Below, piece after piece: positions 16,796 to 25,051 of a DNA stretch of 32,241 bases. Within the stretch, counting starts at the first letter, position 1. Every line of letters starts with the position of its first letter. Source of the DNA: an uncultured Bacteroidales bacterium. GTDB lineage: Bacteria; Bacteroidota; Bacteroidia; Bacteroidales; Paludibacteraceae. The translations under genes were made by a program, and so were the position numbers. The stretch is taken from assembly GCA_903929065.1 (NCBI GenBank), contig CAIYTJ010000713.1:1-32241 (forward strand), given 5' to 3'. Under the pieces are notes generated by a model. The model was given only the letters and a program-made list of their open reading frames with translations, did not search any database and was not told where the DNA came from.

Positions 16796-17674
16796 TTATT
16801 GTCCGAAAGGTTTCTGAGTACTACAATTAATGTTTTCACCCGGCGAAACCTGAAAATAATTGCAAAAATACTGATAATACTGATACCGGTAGGCAGTTTT
16901 GTCAAGTTTGGCACCGTTGCATTCCACGCCGCCGTTTATCACATTCACCGTGGCTCCAAAACCGGGTACACGCCCTTTCAGCAAATCATTTTCAGTTGGT
17001 TTCCATTTGCCCGACATGATATCGTGGCATGATGGTTTAGGAAATTGAGGTGTCATCCAGAACCAAATGGCTGAAGCAAATGAAAGAACCGGATCTTTTG
17101 CCAGCCATTCGGGATGCTGCATCAGTGAATCTTTCGTTCCAAACCACGTTTCGCTGAATTGACCGTAATTGTAATTCCAGCTGAGTTGTTTTGGTCCGCG
17201 TCCCAAATAACTTTTACCTTCCACAGGCGGATAATTTTTCTTAGTCAAATCGGCATACTTGCTTTTGGTGCTGTCTTCCATTTCCTCCACAAAATAAAGT
17301 CCCCACTTAAAATAACCATCCGGAGCTTCCGCCCAACCACCGCTTGTTTCCTGGGCAATATTGGCCAAAAAAGCTGCCAATTCGCGTTTTTGCGTGGTTT
17401 TATCGCCGGTCAGAAAATTTGGAAAAACCCTTGCTGCTTTTACAAAAGCCTTAAAAGTATAGAAATCGCTCACTCTTGTTTTCGAAAAAACGCCGGTTTT
17501 ACCATATCGGTTGGGGAAAAGTTCGTTCCACTTCTTTTCATTCAGGTATTTAGTCAGAGAAGTTTTATTCAGGTGGTTAAGGCTTTTACACAGCGGTACT
17601 TTGACTGGCAAGACGGTTTGAGAGCAAATATTGATTGTCAGGAACAGCGTCAATATTGTCAGCAACTTTTTCAT
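16796..17674 (-). CDS. Secreted glycoside hydrolase family 19 (chitinase/lysozyme-like)
   Basis: From the ATG at 17674 the protein has 292 residues with signal peptide KKLLTILTLFLTINICSQ. The GH19 core is readable: LANIAQETSGGWAEAPDG matches the plant-type motif around the general acid (E109 here), and the second glutamate, E131 in YFVEEM, is 22 residues later, as in plant chitinases. YLGRGPKQLSWNYNYG (156-171) is the family's substrate-cleft block. GH19 enzymes cut chitin or peptidoglycan-like beta-1,4 chains. A start at 17698 would overlap the dxs stop as TGATG and lengthen the leader by eight residues, so translational coupling is possible. Why it follows dxs is unclear. Confidence 0.85.
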   Translation of the reverse strand: MKKLLTILTLFLTINICSQTVLPVKVPLCKSLNHLNKTSLTKYLNEKKWNELFPNRYGKTGVFSKTRVSDFYTFKAFVKAARVFPNFLTGDKTTQKRELAAFLANIAQETSGGWAEAPDGYFKWGLYFVEEMEDSTKSKYADLTKKNYPPVEGKSYLGRGPKQLSWNYNYGQFSETWFGTKDSLMQHPEWLAKDPVLSFASAIWFWMTPQFPKPSCHDIMSGKWKPTENDLLKGRVPGFGATVNVINGGVECNGAKLDKTAYRYQYYQYFCNYFQVSPGENINCSTQKPFGQ

Positions 17675-17697
17675 GAAGAAAATGGAGTTTTTCAACA

Positions 17698-19635
17698 TCA
17701 ATTTTGAACTAAAAGTTTAGCGGATTTGAGATTTTTAATGTTCTCCAGAATGCTTGCAGCAATTCCTTCGGCATCAAGTCCGAGCATGTGGTATAGTTCT
17801 TCAGGACTTCCGTGTTCCACAAAATTATCAGGTATTCCGAGGCGTTTTACCTGAATATTATAATTGTTGTCGGACATAAATTCAAGCATCGCACTACCAA
17901 ATCCACCCTGAATTACGCCATCTTCAATGGTAATAATTTGTCTGAATTTTTTGGCAATATCGTGAAGCATAACCTCGTCAAGTGGTTTCAGAAAGCGCAT
18001 ATCATAATGTGCAATGGAAATATTTTGTTCTTTTTCAATTTTTTCAATTGCTTTTTCGGCCGGTATAGCCATTGTTCCAATGGTCAAAACAGCAAAATCA
18101 TTTCCTTGTTTCAGGCATTCGCCTTTGCCAATTTCAAGCTCTTGCATGGGTTGACGCCAATCGACAATTGTTCCTTTTCCACGTGGATATCGAATCACAA
18201 ACGGACCTTTGTTTTCTAATTGGGCTGTAAACATCAGGTTGCGAAGTTCAATTTCATTGCGCGGTGCGGTAATAGTCATATTTGGAATGCAACGCATAAA
18301 TGCCAGATCAAATTGACCGTGATGCGTTGCACCATCTGCGCCTACAATACCGGCACGATCCAGACACAAAACCACATTCAGATTCTGCAGCGCTACATCA
18401 TGAATAACATTGTCATAAGCCCGCTGCATAAACGAAGAATAAATGTTGCAAAATGGAATCATTCCTTCCTTAGCCATTCCGGCTGAAAAAGTTACGGCAT
18501 GACCTTCGGCAATTCCGACATCAAAAACGCGGTTTGGTAATTCATTTTGCATAAAAACCATGGAGCAACCGGTCGGCATAGCCGGAGTCACACCAACGAT
18601 TTTTTTATTTTTCAAGGCAAGTTTTGTAAGCGTTTTCCCAAAAACATCCTGAAATAATGGTGGTTCCGGAATCTCGGATTTACAGGCTGAACGTTCTCCG
18701 GTTTCCACGTCAAATTTACCCGGTGCATGCCATTCAGTGGCCGATTTTTCAGCTGGCTCATAGCCTTTTCCTTTTTTGGTAATGATATGAAGCACTTTCG
18801 GACCGTTATATTTTTTGATTTCTGACATAATCCGAACCAATTCATCCACATCATGACCATCAATCGGTCCAAAATATCGGATATTTAATCCCTCAAAAAT
18901 GTTGTGTTGTTTTGTCAGCGCAGCTTTTACGGTGTTGTTAAGACTTATAATTCTGTCCCGGCCTTTTTCAGTGATTAACCCGATTCTTTTAAGCGCATTA
19001 TATGTTTTATACCGGATTTTATTGTAAGCACGCGACGTGGTAATGTCAACTAAATATTGAGTAAAACCGCCTTTTATCGGATCAATAGCCATTTGATTAT
19101 CATTTAATATAATCAGCAGGTTGTTTTTGTCCATCGACGTGTTATTCAATCCTTCAAAAGCCAACCCGCCTGTCATCGCGCCATCGCCAATTACTGCCAC
19201 CACTTGTCGTTTTGGTTCTTCTTTCAAAAGTGATGCCACCGACATTCCCAATCCTGCCGAAATGGAAGTTGAGGAATGTCCCACTCCGAAGGCATCATAT
19301 TCGCTTTCTTTTGGGTTAGGAAATCCGCAAATGCCTTTAAATTGTCTGTTGGTATGAAACTGATCACGACGGCCGGTAAGAATTTTGTGTCCATAAGCCT
19401 GATGACCTACATCCCAAACAATACGGTCGTATGGCGTGTTAAATACATAATGAAGTGCAACAGTAAGTTCAACCACACCTAAACTAGAGCCTAAATGCCC
19501 CGGATTTTTAGAAACTTCGTCAATAATAAATTGTCGGAGCTCATCGCAAACTTCGGGAAGTTCATTTCGTTTAACAGCCTTTAAATCAATAGGAGAGTTG
19601 ATATGATTGATATAGTGATAGTCCCTTTTTTCCAT
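17698..19635 (-). CDS. dxs: 1-deoxy-D-xylulose-5-phosphate synthase
   Basis: The ATG at 19635 (MEKRDYHYINH) gives 645 residues, normal for the family; the longer reading starts at a TTG. The three transketolase-like domains are in order. HLGSSLGVVELTVALHYVF lies in the N-terminal domain and the TPP motif GDGAMTGGLAFEGLNN lies near residue 150. The pyrimidine-binding domain follows (VGITPAMPTG-like block read as VGVTPAMPTGCSMVF), then the C-terminal domain with DRAGIVGADGATHHGQFDLAFMR. It condenses pyruvate and glyceraldehyde 3-phosphate, using TPP, at the first step of the MEP isoprenoid pathway, so it supplies the carotenoid genes nearby. First gene of its operon. Confidence 0.97.
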   Translation of the reverse strand: MEKRDYHYINHINSPIDLKAVKRNELPEVCDELRQFIIDEVSKNPGHLGSSLGVVELTVALHYVFNTPYDRIVWDVGHQAYGHKILTGRRDQFHTNRQFKGICGFPNPKESEYDAFGVGHSSTSISAGLGMSVASLLKEEPKRQVVAVIGDGAMTGGLAFEGLNNTSMDKNNLLIILNDNQMAIDPIKGGFTQYLVDITTSRAYNKIRYKTYNALKRIGLITEKGRDRIISLNNTVKAALTKQHNIFEGLNIRYFGPIDGHDVDELVRIMSEIKKYNGPKVLHIITKKGKGYEPAEKSATEWHAPGKFDVETGERSACKSEIPEPPLFQDVFGKTLTKLALKNKKIVGVTPAMPTGCSMVFMQNELPNRVFDVGIAEGHAVTFSAGMAKEGMIPFCNIYSSFMQRAYDNVIHDVALQNLNVVLCLDRAGIVGADGATHHGQFDLAFMRCIPNMTITAPRNEIELRNLMFTAQLENKGPFVIRYPRGKGTIVDWRQPMQELEIGKGECLKQGNDFAVLTIGTMAIPAEKAIEKIEKEQNISIAHYDMRFLKPLDEVMLHDIAKKFRQIITIEDGVIQGGFGSAMLEFMSDNNYNIQVKRLGIPDNFVEHGSPEELYHMLGLDAEGIAASILENIKNLKSAKLLVQN

Positions 19636-19666
19636 GATATTTTCAAAATTCAATACAAAAATAATA

Positions 19667-19695
19667 CAAATTTACGGTCATTATTGTATTTGCAA
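19667..19695 (-). promoter_or_regulatory. Promoter of the dxs operon
   Basis: On the minus strand TAAATTTG (plus positions 19667-19674) fits the minus-7 box and the TTG at 19693-19695 fits the minus-33, with 18 bases between. The box is 32 bases upstream of the dxs ATG, giving a short leader. Confidence 0.55.
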
Positions 19696-19840
19696 CTTAT
19701 ATCTTCGTTTCATTTATGTTTTTTATATAACATTATCGGACGGAAATTGCTCATTTTGTATTGAATTATGATTTATTCTAAAAAAACAAGCCATATTTCT
19801 TACAAATTGAACAATAATAACATTTTTTTCTTTTAAACTA

Positions 19841-19871
19841 TTTGAAATTTCAATTAGTTGGCTTATCTTTG
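19841..19871 (+). promoter_or_regulatory. Promoter of the ilv operon
   Basis: TTTG at 19841-19844 and TATCTTTG at 19864-19871 are separated by exactly 19 bases, the best match in the window to the Bacteroidetes primary sigma promoter. It would start the transcript a few bases before the leader ORF. The stretch 19696-19840 upstream is AT-rich with nothing else recognised. Confidence 0.8.
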
Positions 19872-19890
19872 CAGCCGAAATACAAACAAA

Positions 19891-19956
19891 ATGAATTCTC
19901 TAAGCTTTAATTCAATTCTATTCCTCGTCGTGCTTTTGGTCCAAAATCAGAAGTGA
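19891..19956 (+). CDS. ilvL: ilv leader peptide (21 codons)
   Basis: A short ORF from ATG 19891 to TGA 19954-19956. Nine consecutive residues, 9-17, read ILFLVVLLV: one Ile, four Leu, three Val and one Phe, far above chance. This is the design of leader peptides that sense charged tRNA(Ile, Leu, Val). It begins about 20 bases after the promoter minus-7 box and ends 34 bases before the attenuator hairpin. The protein itself is probably not functional; ribosome position during its translation is the signal. The symbol follows enterobacterial usage by function, with no sequence homology claimed. Confidence 0.85.
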   Translation: MNSLSFNSILFLVVLLVQNQK

Positions 19957-20027
19957 GATGGTTGCGTTGTATTAAATGCATTGAACATACAAAAAACCTT
20001 TCTCACCATAACGGAGAAAGGTTTTTT
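19953..20027 (+). promoter_or_regulatory. ilv attenuator: antiterminator and terminator hairpins
   Basis: Terminator: AAAAAACCTTTCTC (19991-20004) pairs perfectly with GAGAAAGGTTTTTT (20014-20027), a 14-bp stem with a nine-base loop and six T. Competing antiterminator: GTGAGA (19953-19958) pairs with TCTCAC (20001-20006), GGTT (19960-19963) with AACC (19995-19998), and TTGTAT (19967-19972) with ATACAA (19987-19992), 16 pairs in three blocks. The 5-prime part overlaps the leader stop codon. A ribosome that finishes the leader hides it and the terminator forms; one stalled at Leu/Val/Ile codons leaves it free and transcription continues into ilvD. Confidence 0.88.
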
Positions 20028-20061
20028 AATTTAAACAAGGTGAAGTAATAAAATAAAAAAT

Positions 20062-21894
20062 ATGAAACGGGAATTACGCAGCATTACAAGTACTGGTGGC
20101 CGTAGAATGGCCGGAGCTCGATCGCTTTGGCGTGCCAATGGAATGACCGACCAGCAAATGGGAAAGCCCATTATCGCCATTGTAAATTCGTTTACACAAT
20201 TTGTACCCGGCCATGCACATTTGCATCTGATAGGTCAGAAAGTAAAAGCAGAAATAGAAAAACTCGGTTGTTTTGCAGCTGAATTTAACACCATTGCCAT
20301 TGACGATGGAATTGCCATGGGGCATGATGGGATGTTATATTCCCTGCCATCCCGCGATTTAATTGCGGATAGTGTGGAATTCATGGTGAACGCTCACAAA
20401 GCTGATGCCATGGTGTGTATCAGCAATTGCGATAAAATTACACCGGGAATGCTTATTGCATCCATGCGGTTAAATATCCCGACCATTTTCGTTTCAGGTG
20501 GACCGATGGAGGCCGGCGAACTGGACGGAAAACATTTGGATTTAGTGGATGCCATGGTTCAATCGGCCGATGAAAGCGTTTCCGATGATCAGGTAAAAAG
20601 GATTGAGAATGCCGCATGTCCGACCTGTGGTTCTTGTTCGGGAATGTTTACCGCCAATTCGATGAATTGTCTGAATGAAGCAATCGGTCTGGCTTTGCCC
20701 GGTAACGGAACCATAGTTGCCACACATGCCAATCGTACTCAACTTTTTGTTGATGCAGCCAAACTGATTGTCGAGAATGCCAATAAATATTATTTCGAAG
20801 GTGATGACTCTGTGTTGCCACGTTCAATCGCCACTCGCGAAGCTTTTATGAACGCCATGACATTGGATATTGCCATGGGCGGTTCGACCAATACAGTTCT
20901 TCATATTCTGGCAATTGCTCACGAAGCTGAAGTTGAATTCACCATGGATGATATTGATGCGCTTTCACGCAAAACACCTTGTTTGTGTAAGGTGGCACCG
21001 AATTCACAGAAATATCATATTGAAGATGTAAACCGTGCCGGTGGAATTTTGGGTATTTTAGCTGAACTCAGCAAAGGCGGACTTCTGGATAAATCAGTTA
21101 AACGGGCTGATGGCCTGACATTGGGAGAAGCCATTGAGAAATTTGATATTACAAGTCCGTTTGTTATTCCGGTGGCCATTGAAAAATATAAAAGTGCACC
21201 AGCTCATATATTCAATCTGGTAATGGGTTCGCAACATACTCAATATCCTGAATTGGACGGCGACCGAATCAACGGCTGTATCCGTGATATAGAGCATGCT
21301 TACACCAAGGATGGTGGACTTGGAATTTTAAAAGGAAACATTGCACAGGATGGTTGTGTTATTAAAACCGCAGGTGTTGATGAAAGTATATGGAAATTTA
21401 CCGGACCGGCTAAGGTTTTCACTTCTCAGGATACTGCTTGCGAAGGAATTTTACGGGGCGATGTGGTTTCGGGTGATGTGGTGGTTATCACGCATGAAGG
21501 ACCAAAAGGCGGTCCCGGTATGCAGGAAATGCTTTATCCGACGTCGTATATCAAATCAAAACATCTTGGTGCAGCATGTGCATTAATTACCGATGGACGT
21601 TTTTCGGGTGGAACTTCCGGTTTGTCAATCGGTCACGTTTCACCGGAAGCTGCTGCAGGTGGAAATATCGGACTAATTCACGATGGTGATATTATTGAAA
21701 TTGATATTCCAAGTCGTTCAATAAATGTGAAAGTAAGCGATGCCGAATTGCAGATTCGTCGCGAAGCAGAATTGGCTCGTGGAAAGGACGCATTTAAACC
21801 AAAAGACAGAAATCGTATCGTTTCACAGGCCTTGCGTGCTTATGCGAGCATGGTAAGTTCGGCCGATAAAGGTGCTGTGAGAATGGTAGATTGA
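20062..21894 (+). CDS. ilvD: Dihydroxy-acid dehydratase
   Basis: A 610-residue IlvD/Edd-family dehydratase, against 616 in E. coli. The iron-sulfur cluster ligands are in CDKITPGM (C123) and CPTCGSCSGMFTANSM (C186-C192). The N-terminal RSITSTGGRRMAGARSLWRA and C-terminal GLSIGHVSPEAAAGGNIGLI blocks are diagnostic. It removes water from 2,3-dihydroxy-3-methylbutanoate or -pentanoate, giving the keto acids for valine, leucine and isoleucine in the cytoplasm. It is first in the ilv operon, 34 bases after the attenuator, although it catalyses the third shared step. Confidence 0.98.
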   Translation: MKRELRSITSTGGRRMAGARSLWRANGMTDQQMGKPIIAIVNSFTQFVPGHAHLHLIGQKVKAEIEKLGCFAAEFNTIAIDDGIAMGHDGMLYSLPSRDLIADSVEFMVNAHKADAMVCISNCDKITPGMLIASMRLNIPTIFVSGGPMEAGELDGKHLDLVDAMVQSADESVSDDQVKRIENAACPTCGSCSGMFTANSMNCLNEAIGLALPGNGTIVATHANRTQLFVDAAKLIVENANKYYFEGDDSVLPRSIATREAFMNAMTLDIAMGGSTNTVLHILAIAHEAEVEFTMDDIDALSRKTPCLCKVAPNSQKYHIEDVNRAGGILGILAELSKGGLLDKSVKRADGLTLGEAIEKFDITSPFVIPVAIEKYKSAPAHIFNLVMGSQHTQYPELDGDRINGCIRDIEHAYTKDGGLGILKGNIAQDGCVIKTAGVDESIWKFTGPAKVFTSQDTACEGILRGDVVSGDVVVITHEGPKGGPGMQEMLYPTSYIKSKHLGAACALITDGRFSGGTSGLSIGHVSPEAAAGGNIGLIHDGDIIEIDIPSRSINVKVSDAELQIRREAELARGKDAFKPKDRNRIVSQALRAYASMVSSADKGAVRMVD

Positions 21895-21971
21895 TATTTG
21901 TAAATTCAGGAAAATAAAATTTAGATAACTCAGAAATTTAGTTGAAAAACTGCAAAGATTGAGGAAAATAT

Positions 21972-23672
21972 ATGGAAACAAAAACTAAAATAACAGGAGC
22001 TCATGCATTTATGCAGGCTTTGGTGGCGGAAGGAGTTGATACTATTTTCGGTTATCCGGGCGGTGCAATTATGCCCGTTTTCGATGCATTATACGATTAC
22101 GACAAACATTTAAATCATATTCTAACCCGTCACGAACAAGGTGCAACACATGCAGCACAAGGTTATGCGCGTGTTTCGGGAAAAGTAGGCGTTTGTCTGG
22201 TGACTTCCGGTCCGGCAGCAACCAATGCCATTACCGGTGTTGCGGATGCAATGCTTGATAGCACTCCGTTGGTTGTTATTACCGGACAAGTTGGCGCTGC
22301 GTTGTTGGGAACGGATGCTTTTCAGGAAATTGATGTGGTTGGTATTACTCAACCAATTACCAAATGGGCGTACCAGATTCGTCGTTCGGAAGATATAGCC
22401 TGGGCTGTTGCCCGCGCATTTTATATTGCACGCAGCGGCCGTCCAGGTCCTGTGGTGCTTGATTTTGCCAAAAATGCACAAATTCAGGAAGTCGACTTCG
22501 ACTACAAACCTTGTACTTTTATCCGCAGCTATTTACCTGTTCCGGAAGTTCAACCGAATCAGATTGAAGCGGCTGCTGCATTAATCAATCAGGCAAAAAA
22601 ACCGTTTGCGTTAGTTGGACAAGGCGTTATTTTGTCCAATGCTGAAAACGAATTGAAAGCATTTTTGGAAAAAGCCGATATTCCTGCTGCCTGGACATTG
22701 CTTGGTGCATCAGCTATGTCGTCGGATTTTCCGTTGAATAAAGGATTTCTGGGAATGCACGGAAACGTAGGACCCAATATGAAAACCAACGAATGTGATG
22801 TGCTTATTGCCATCGGAATGCGTTTTGACGACCGCGTTACCGGTGACTTGAAAACTTATGCCAAACAAGCCAAAATCATTCATTTGGATATAGATATTGC
22901 CGAAATAGGTAAAAATGTAATTCCAGATGCGCCGGTATTGGGTTCGGCAAAGGATACATTACCAGCTTTAACTGCAAAACTTAATCCGGCAAAACATACT
23001 GAATGGATTGCATCTTTTGCGGAATATGAAAAACTGGAATTGGAAAAAGTTATCCAACGCGAAGTTTATCCGGAATCGGGTGAAATAACGATGGGCGAAG
23101 TAATTCGCAGAGTATCGGATGCAACGTTTGACAATGCAGTGATTGTAACTGATGTTGGACAGAACCAAATGCTGGCTGCACGTTATTCAAAATATTCACA
23201 AACACGAAGTCTGGTTACTTCGGGCGGCTTGGGAACGATGGGATTCGGGCTTCCGGCTGCTATGGGCGCTAAAATGGGTGCTCCGGAACGTACTGTTTGT
23301 ACATTCTGCGGCGATGGCGGTTTCCAAATGACTATTCAGGAACTGGGAACCATTATGCAGGAGCAAATTGGTGTAAAAATGATAATTCTCAACAATCATT
23401 ACCTCGGAATGGTACGCCAGTGGCAGGAAATGTTCTTTGACGAACGGTATTCATTCACCAATATGCAAAATCCCGATTTCGTGGCAATTGCCAAAGCCTA
23501 TCGCATTGATGGAAGTGAGGTCCATAAACGAGAAGAACTTGATGCAGCTATTGCGGATATGTTGAAAGACGACAAACCGTATTTGCTGGTTGTAAATGTA
23601 GAGAAAAAAGGGATGGTTTTCCCAATGGTTCCTGCCGGTGCATGTGTTACAAACATTTTATTAGGAGATTAA
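21972..23672 (+). CDS. ilvB: Acetolactate synthase large (catalytic) subunit
   Basis: A 566-residue thiamin-diphosphate enzyme. The catalytic glutamate is E55 in RHEQGATHAAQGYARVSGKVG, and LVTSGPAATNAITGVADAMLDSTPLV follows. The TPP-Mg motif runs from GDGGF at residues 447-451 to the conserved ILNNHYLGMVRQWQ. The middle FAD-binding domain and the C-terminal EKKGMVFPMVPAGA are also typical of biosynthetic acetohydroxyacid synthases rather than the catabolic FAD-free type. It joins two pyruvates, or pyruvate and 2-ketobutyrate, in the first common step of branched-chain synthesis. The next gene, three bases on, is its regulatory subunit. Confidence 0.97.
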   Translation: METKTKITGAHAFMQALVAEGVDTIFGYPGGAIMPVFDALYDYDKHLNHILTRHEQGATHAAQGYARVSGKVGVCLVTSGPAATNAITGVADAMLDSTPLVVITGQVGAALLGTDAFQEIDVVGITQPITKWAYQIRRSEDIAWAVARAFYIARSGRPGPVVLDFAKNAQIQEVDFDYKPCTFIRSYLPVPEVQPNQIEAAAALINQAKKPFALVGQGVILSNAENELKAFLEKADIPAAWTLLGASAMSSDFPLNKGFLGMHGNVGPNMKTNECDVLIAIGMRFDDRVTGDLKTYAKQAKIIHLDIDIAEIGKNVIPDAPVLGSAKDTLPALTAKLNPAKHTEWIASFAEYEKLELEKVIQREVYPESGEITMGEVIRRVSDATFDNAVIVTDVGQNQMLAARYSKYSQTRSLVTSGGLGTMGFGLPAAMGAKMGAPERTVCTFCGDGGFQMTIQELGTIMQEQIGVKMIILNNHYLGMVRQWQEMFFDERYSFTNMQNPDFVAIAKAYRIDGSEVHKREELDAAIADMLKDDKPYLLVVNVEKKGMVFPMVPAGACVTNILLGD

Positions 23673-23675
23673 ATT

Positions 23676-24224
23676 ATGGAAAATACATTATACACGATAA
23701 CGGTTTTTTCAGAAAATACGGTCGGTTTGCTTGGTCAGATAACGATTATTTTTACTCGTCGTAATTTGAATATCGAAACACTTTCGGTTTCGCCGTCAGC
23801 TATAAAAGGCATTCATAAGTTTACCATCACGTTACTTTCTACTGAAGAAGTGGTTTCGAAAATGGTAAAACAGATTGACAAACGCGTCGATATTCTGAAA
23901 GCCTATTACAACACGGATGAAGATTTGGTCTTTCAGGAAATTGCCTTGTATAAAGTGGCAACCGATAAGCTTTTCGAGAAAGGTTCGGTAGAAGAATTAA
24001 TCCGCAAATACCATGTTCGTGTGTTGGAAATGAATGCCGACTATGTGGTTTTTCAAAAAGCCGGGCATTATGAAGAAACGCAGCAAATGTTCGAAGAACT
24101 GAAGGAAACCGTTGGTGTTTTGCAGTTTATCCGTTCGGGACGTGTGGCAATTACCCGTTCGAAAGTAGAGCGATTGAGCGACATGCTTGAATCGATTCAG
24201 GAAAAATTCGAAAAAAATCAGTAA
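23676..24224 (+). CDS. ilvN: Acetolactate synthase small (regulatory) subunit
   Basis: A 182-residue protein with an N-terminal ACT domain: YTITVFSENTVGLLGQITIIFTRRNLNIETLSVSPS in about residues 5-40 is the valine-binding fold seen in IlvN/IlvH. The second half, about residues 80-165, is the C-terminal IlvH-type activation domain (ELIRKYHVRVLEMNADYVVFQKAGHYEET). It binds the large subunit and imposes feedback inhibition by valine. It is separated from ilvB by three bases, so they should be made in step. The length and two-domain layout resemble IlvH (about 163) or Bacteroidetes IlvN more than the short E. coli IlvN. Confidence 0.94.
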   Translation: MENTLYTITVFSENTVGLLGQITIIFTRRNLNIETLSVSPSAIKGIHKFTITLLSTEEVVSKMVKQIDKRVDILKAYYNTDEDLVFQEIALYKVATDKLFEKGSVEELIRKYHVRVLEMNADYVVFQKAGHYEETQQMFEELKETVGVLQFIRSGRVAITRSKVERLSDMLESIQEKFEKNQ

Positions 24225-24253
24225 TTTTGCAGCCTGAAAAAATACTGAACTAC

Positions 24254-24976
24254 ATGTCATACAAAAAGTCTTATCCTTTCCGGATTCAACCGCAAGATGT
24301 TGATTTCCAATTTAAGGTAACCATGGCAGCGTTGGGGAATATTCTCCTGACAACCGCCGGTTTTAATGCTGATGAGAACGGTTTTGGTATCCGGAGGTTG
24401 AATGAAATTGATTGCACGTGGGTGTTGACTCGGTTTGCGGTGGAAATGAAACGTTTCCCGGAGCAATACGAAGATATTTCGGTGGAAACATGGATTGAGG
24501 AGGTGGGACGTGCCAGCACGACCCGTAATTTTTGCATCCGTGATTCGAAAAATGAAATTATCGGAAATGCCTGTTCCGTTTGGGTGATGCTCGATATGAA
24601 AGCCCGACGGGCAAAGGATTTGCTGACGTTGGATGGCATTCATCAGTTTGCTTCGGGCGAAGCCGGATTAATTGAAAAACCAATGAAACTCGACACGGTT
24701 GATGGCGAAGATTATGACGGATTCAAAGTAAAATACAGCGATATCGACATTAACGGACACGTCAACACAATCAGTTATATTGAATGGATCAGCGATTGTT
24801 TTTCGCTGGACTGTTACCGGAAATGTGGAGTAAAACGCTTTGAGTTCAATTTTATGAATGAAATGCTTTACGATGATTTTGTTGAAATCGTAGGGAAACA
24901 ACACCGGCCGGGTGATTTTCGTTTCGAAATCATGAAAGAAGATAAAACAGCTTGCCGTGCAAGAGTAGTTTTTTGA
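24254..24976 (+). CDS. Acyl-ACP thioesterase family protein inside the ilv operon
   Basis: Started at the ATG at 24254 (240 residues); the reading that begins at 24227 uses TTG. It has the double hot-dog layout of FatA/FatB-type acyl-ACP thioesterases: a first hot dog with VTMAALGNILLTTAGFNADENGFG and WVLTRFAVEMKRFP, then a second with the catalytic-type DIDINGHVNTISYIEWI near residue 168. It would release fatty acids from acyl carrier protein. Placement between ilvN and ilvC is unusual biochemically, yet as I recall it is a recurring arrangement in Bacteroidales. It could link branched-chain keto acid supply with fatty acid length or branching. Chain preference cannot be predicted. Confidence 0.85.
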   Translation: MSYKKSYPFRIQPQDVDFQFKVTMAALGNILLTTAGFNADENGFGIRRLNEIDCTWVLTRFAVEMKRFPEQYEDISVETWIEEVGRASTTRNFCIRDSKNEIIGNACSVWVMLDMKARRAKDLLTLDGIHQFASGEAGLIEKPMKLDTVDGEDYDGFKVKYSDIDINGHVNTISYIEWISDCFSLDCYRKCGVKRFEFNFMNEMLYDDFVEIVGKQHRPGDFRFEIMKEDKTACRARVVF

Positions 24977-25051
24977 AAGAAAATAAATAGAATATCAAAT
25001 AAATTAATTCTCAGCAAACTAAAAGTGAGGTTGAGTTTAAAATCAAAGAAA

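Noticed and set aside
19891..20061. T-box or other riboswitch upstream of ilvD
   Set aside because: No T-box core sequence or long structured leader is present. The leader ORF and paired hairpins explain the region fully.
24222..24229. TAATTTTG overlapping the ilvN stop as an internal promoter for the thioesterase and ilvC
   Set aside because: The box is perfect but no TTTG lies at minus-33 spacing. AT-rich DNA gives such boxes by chance. Kept only as a weak possibility.
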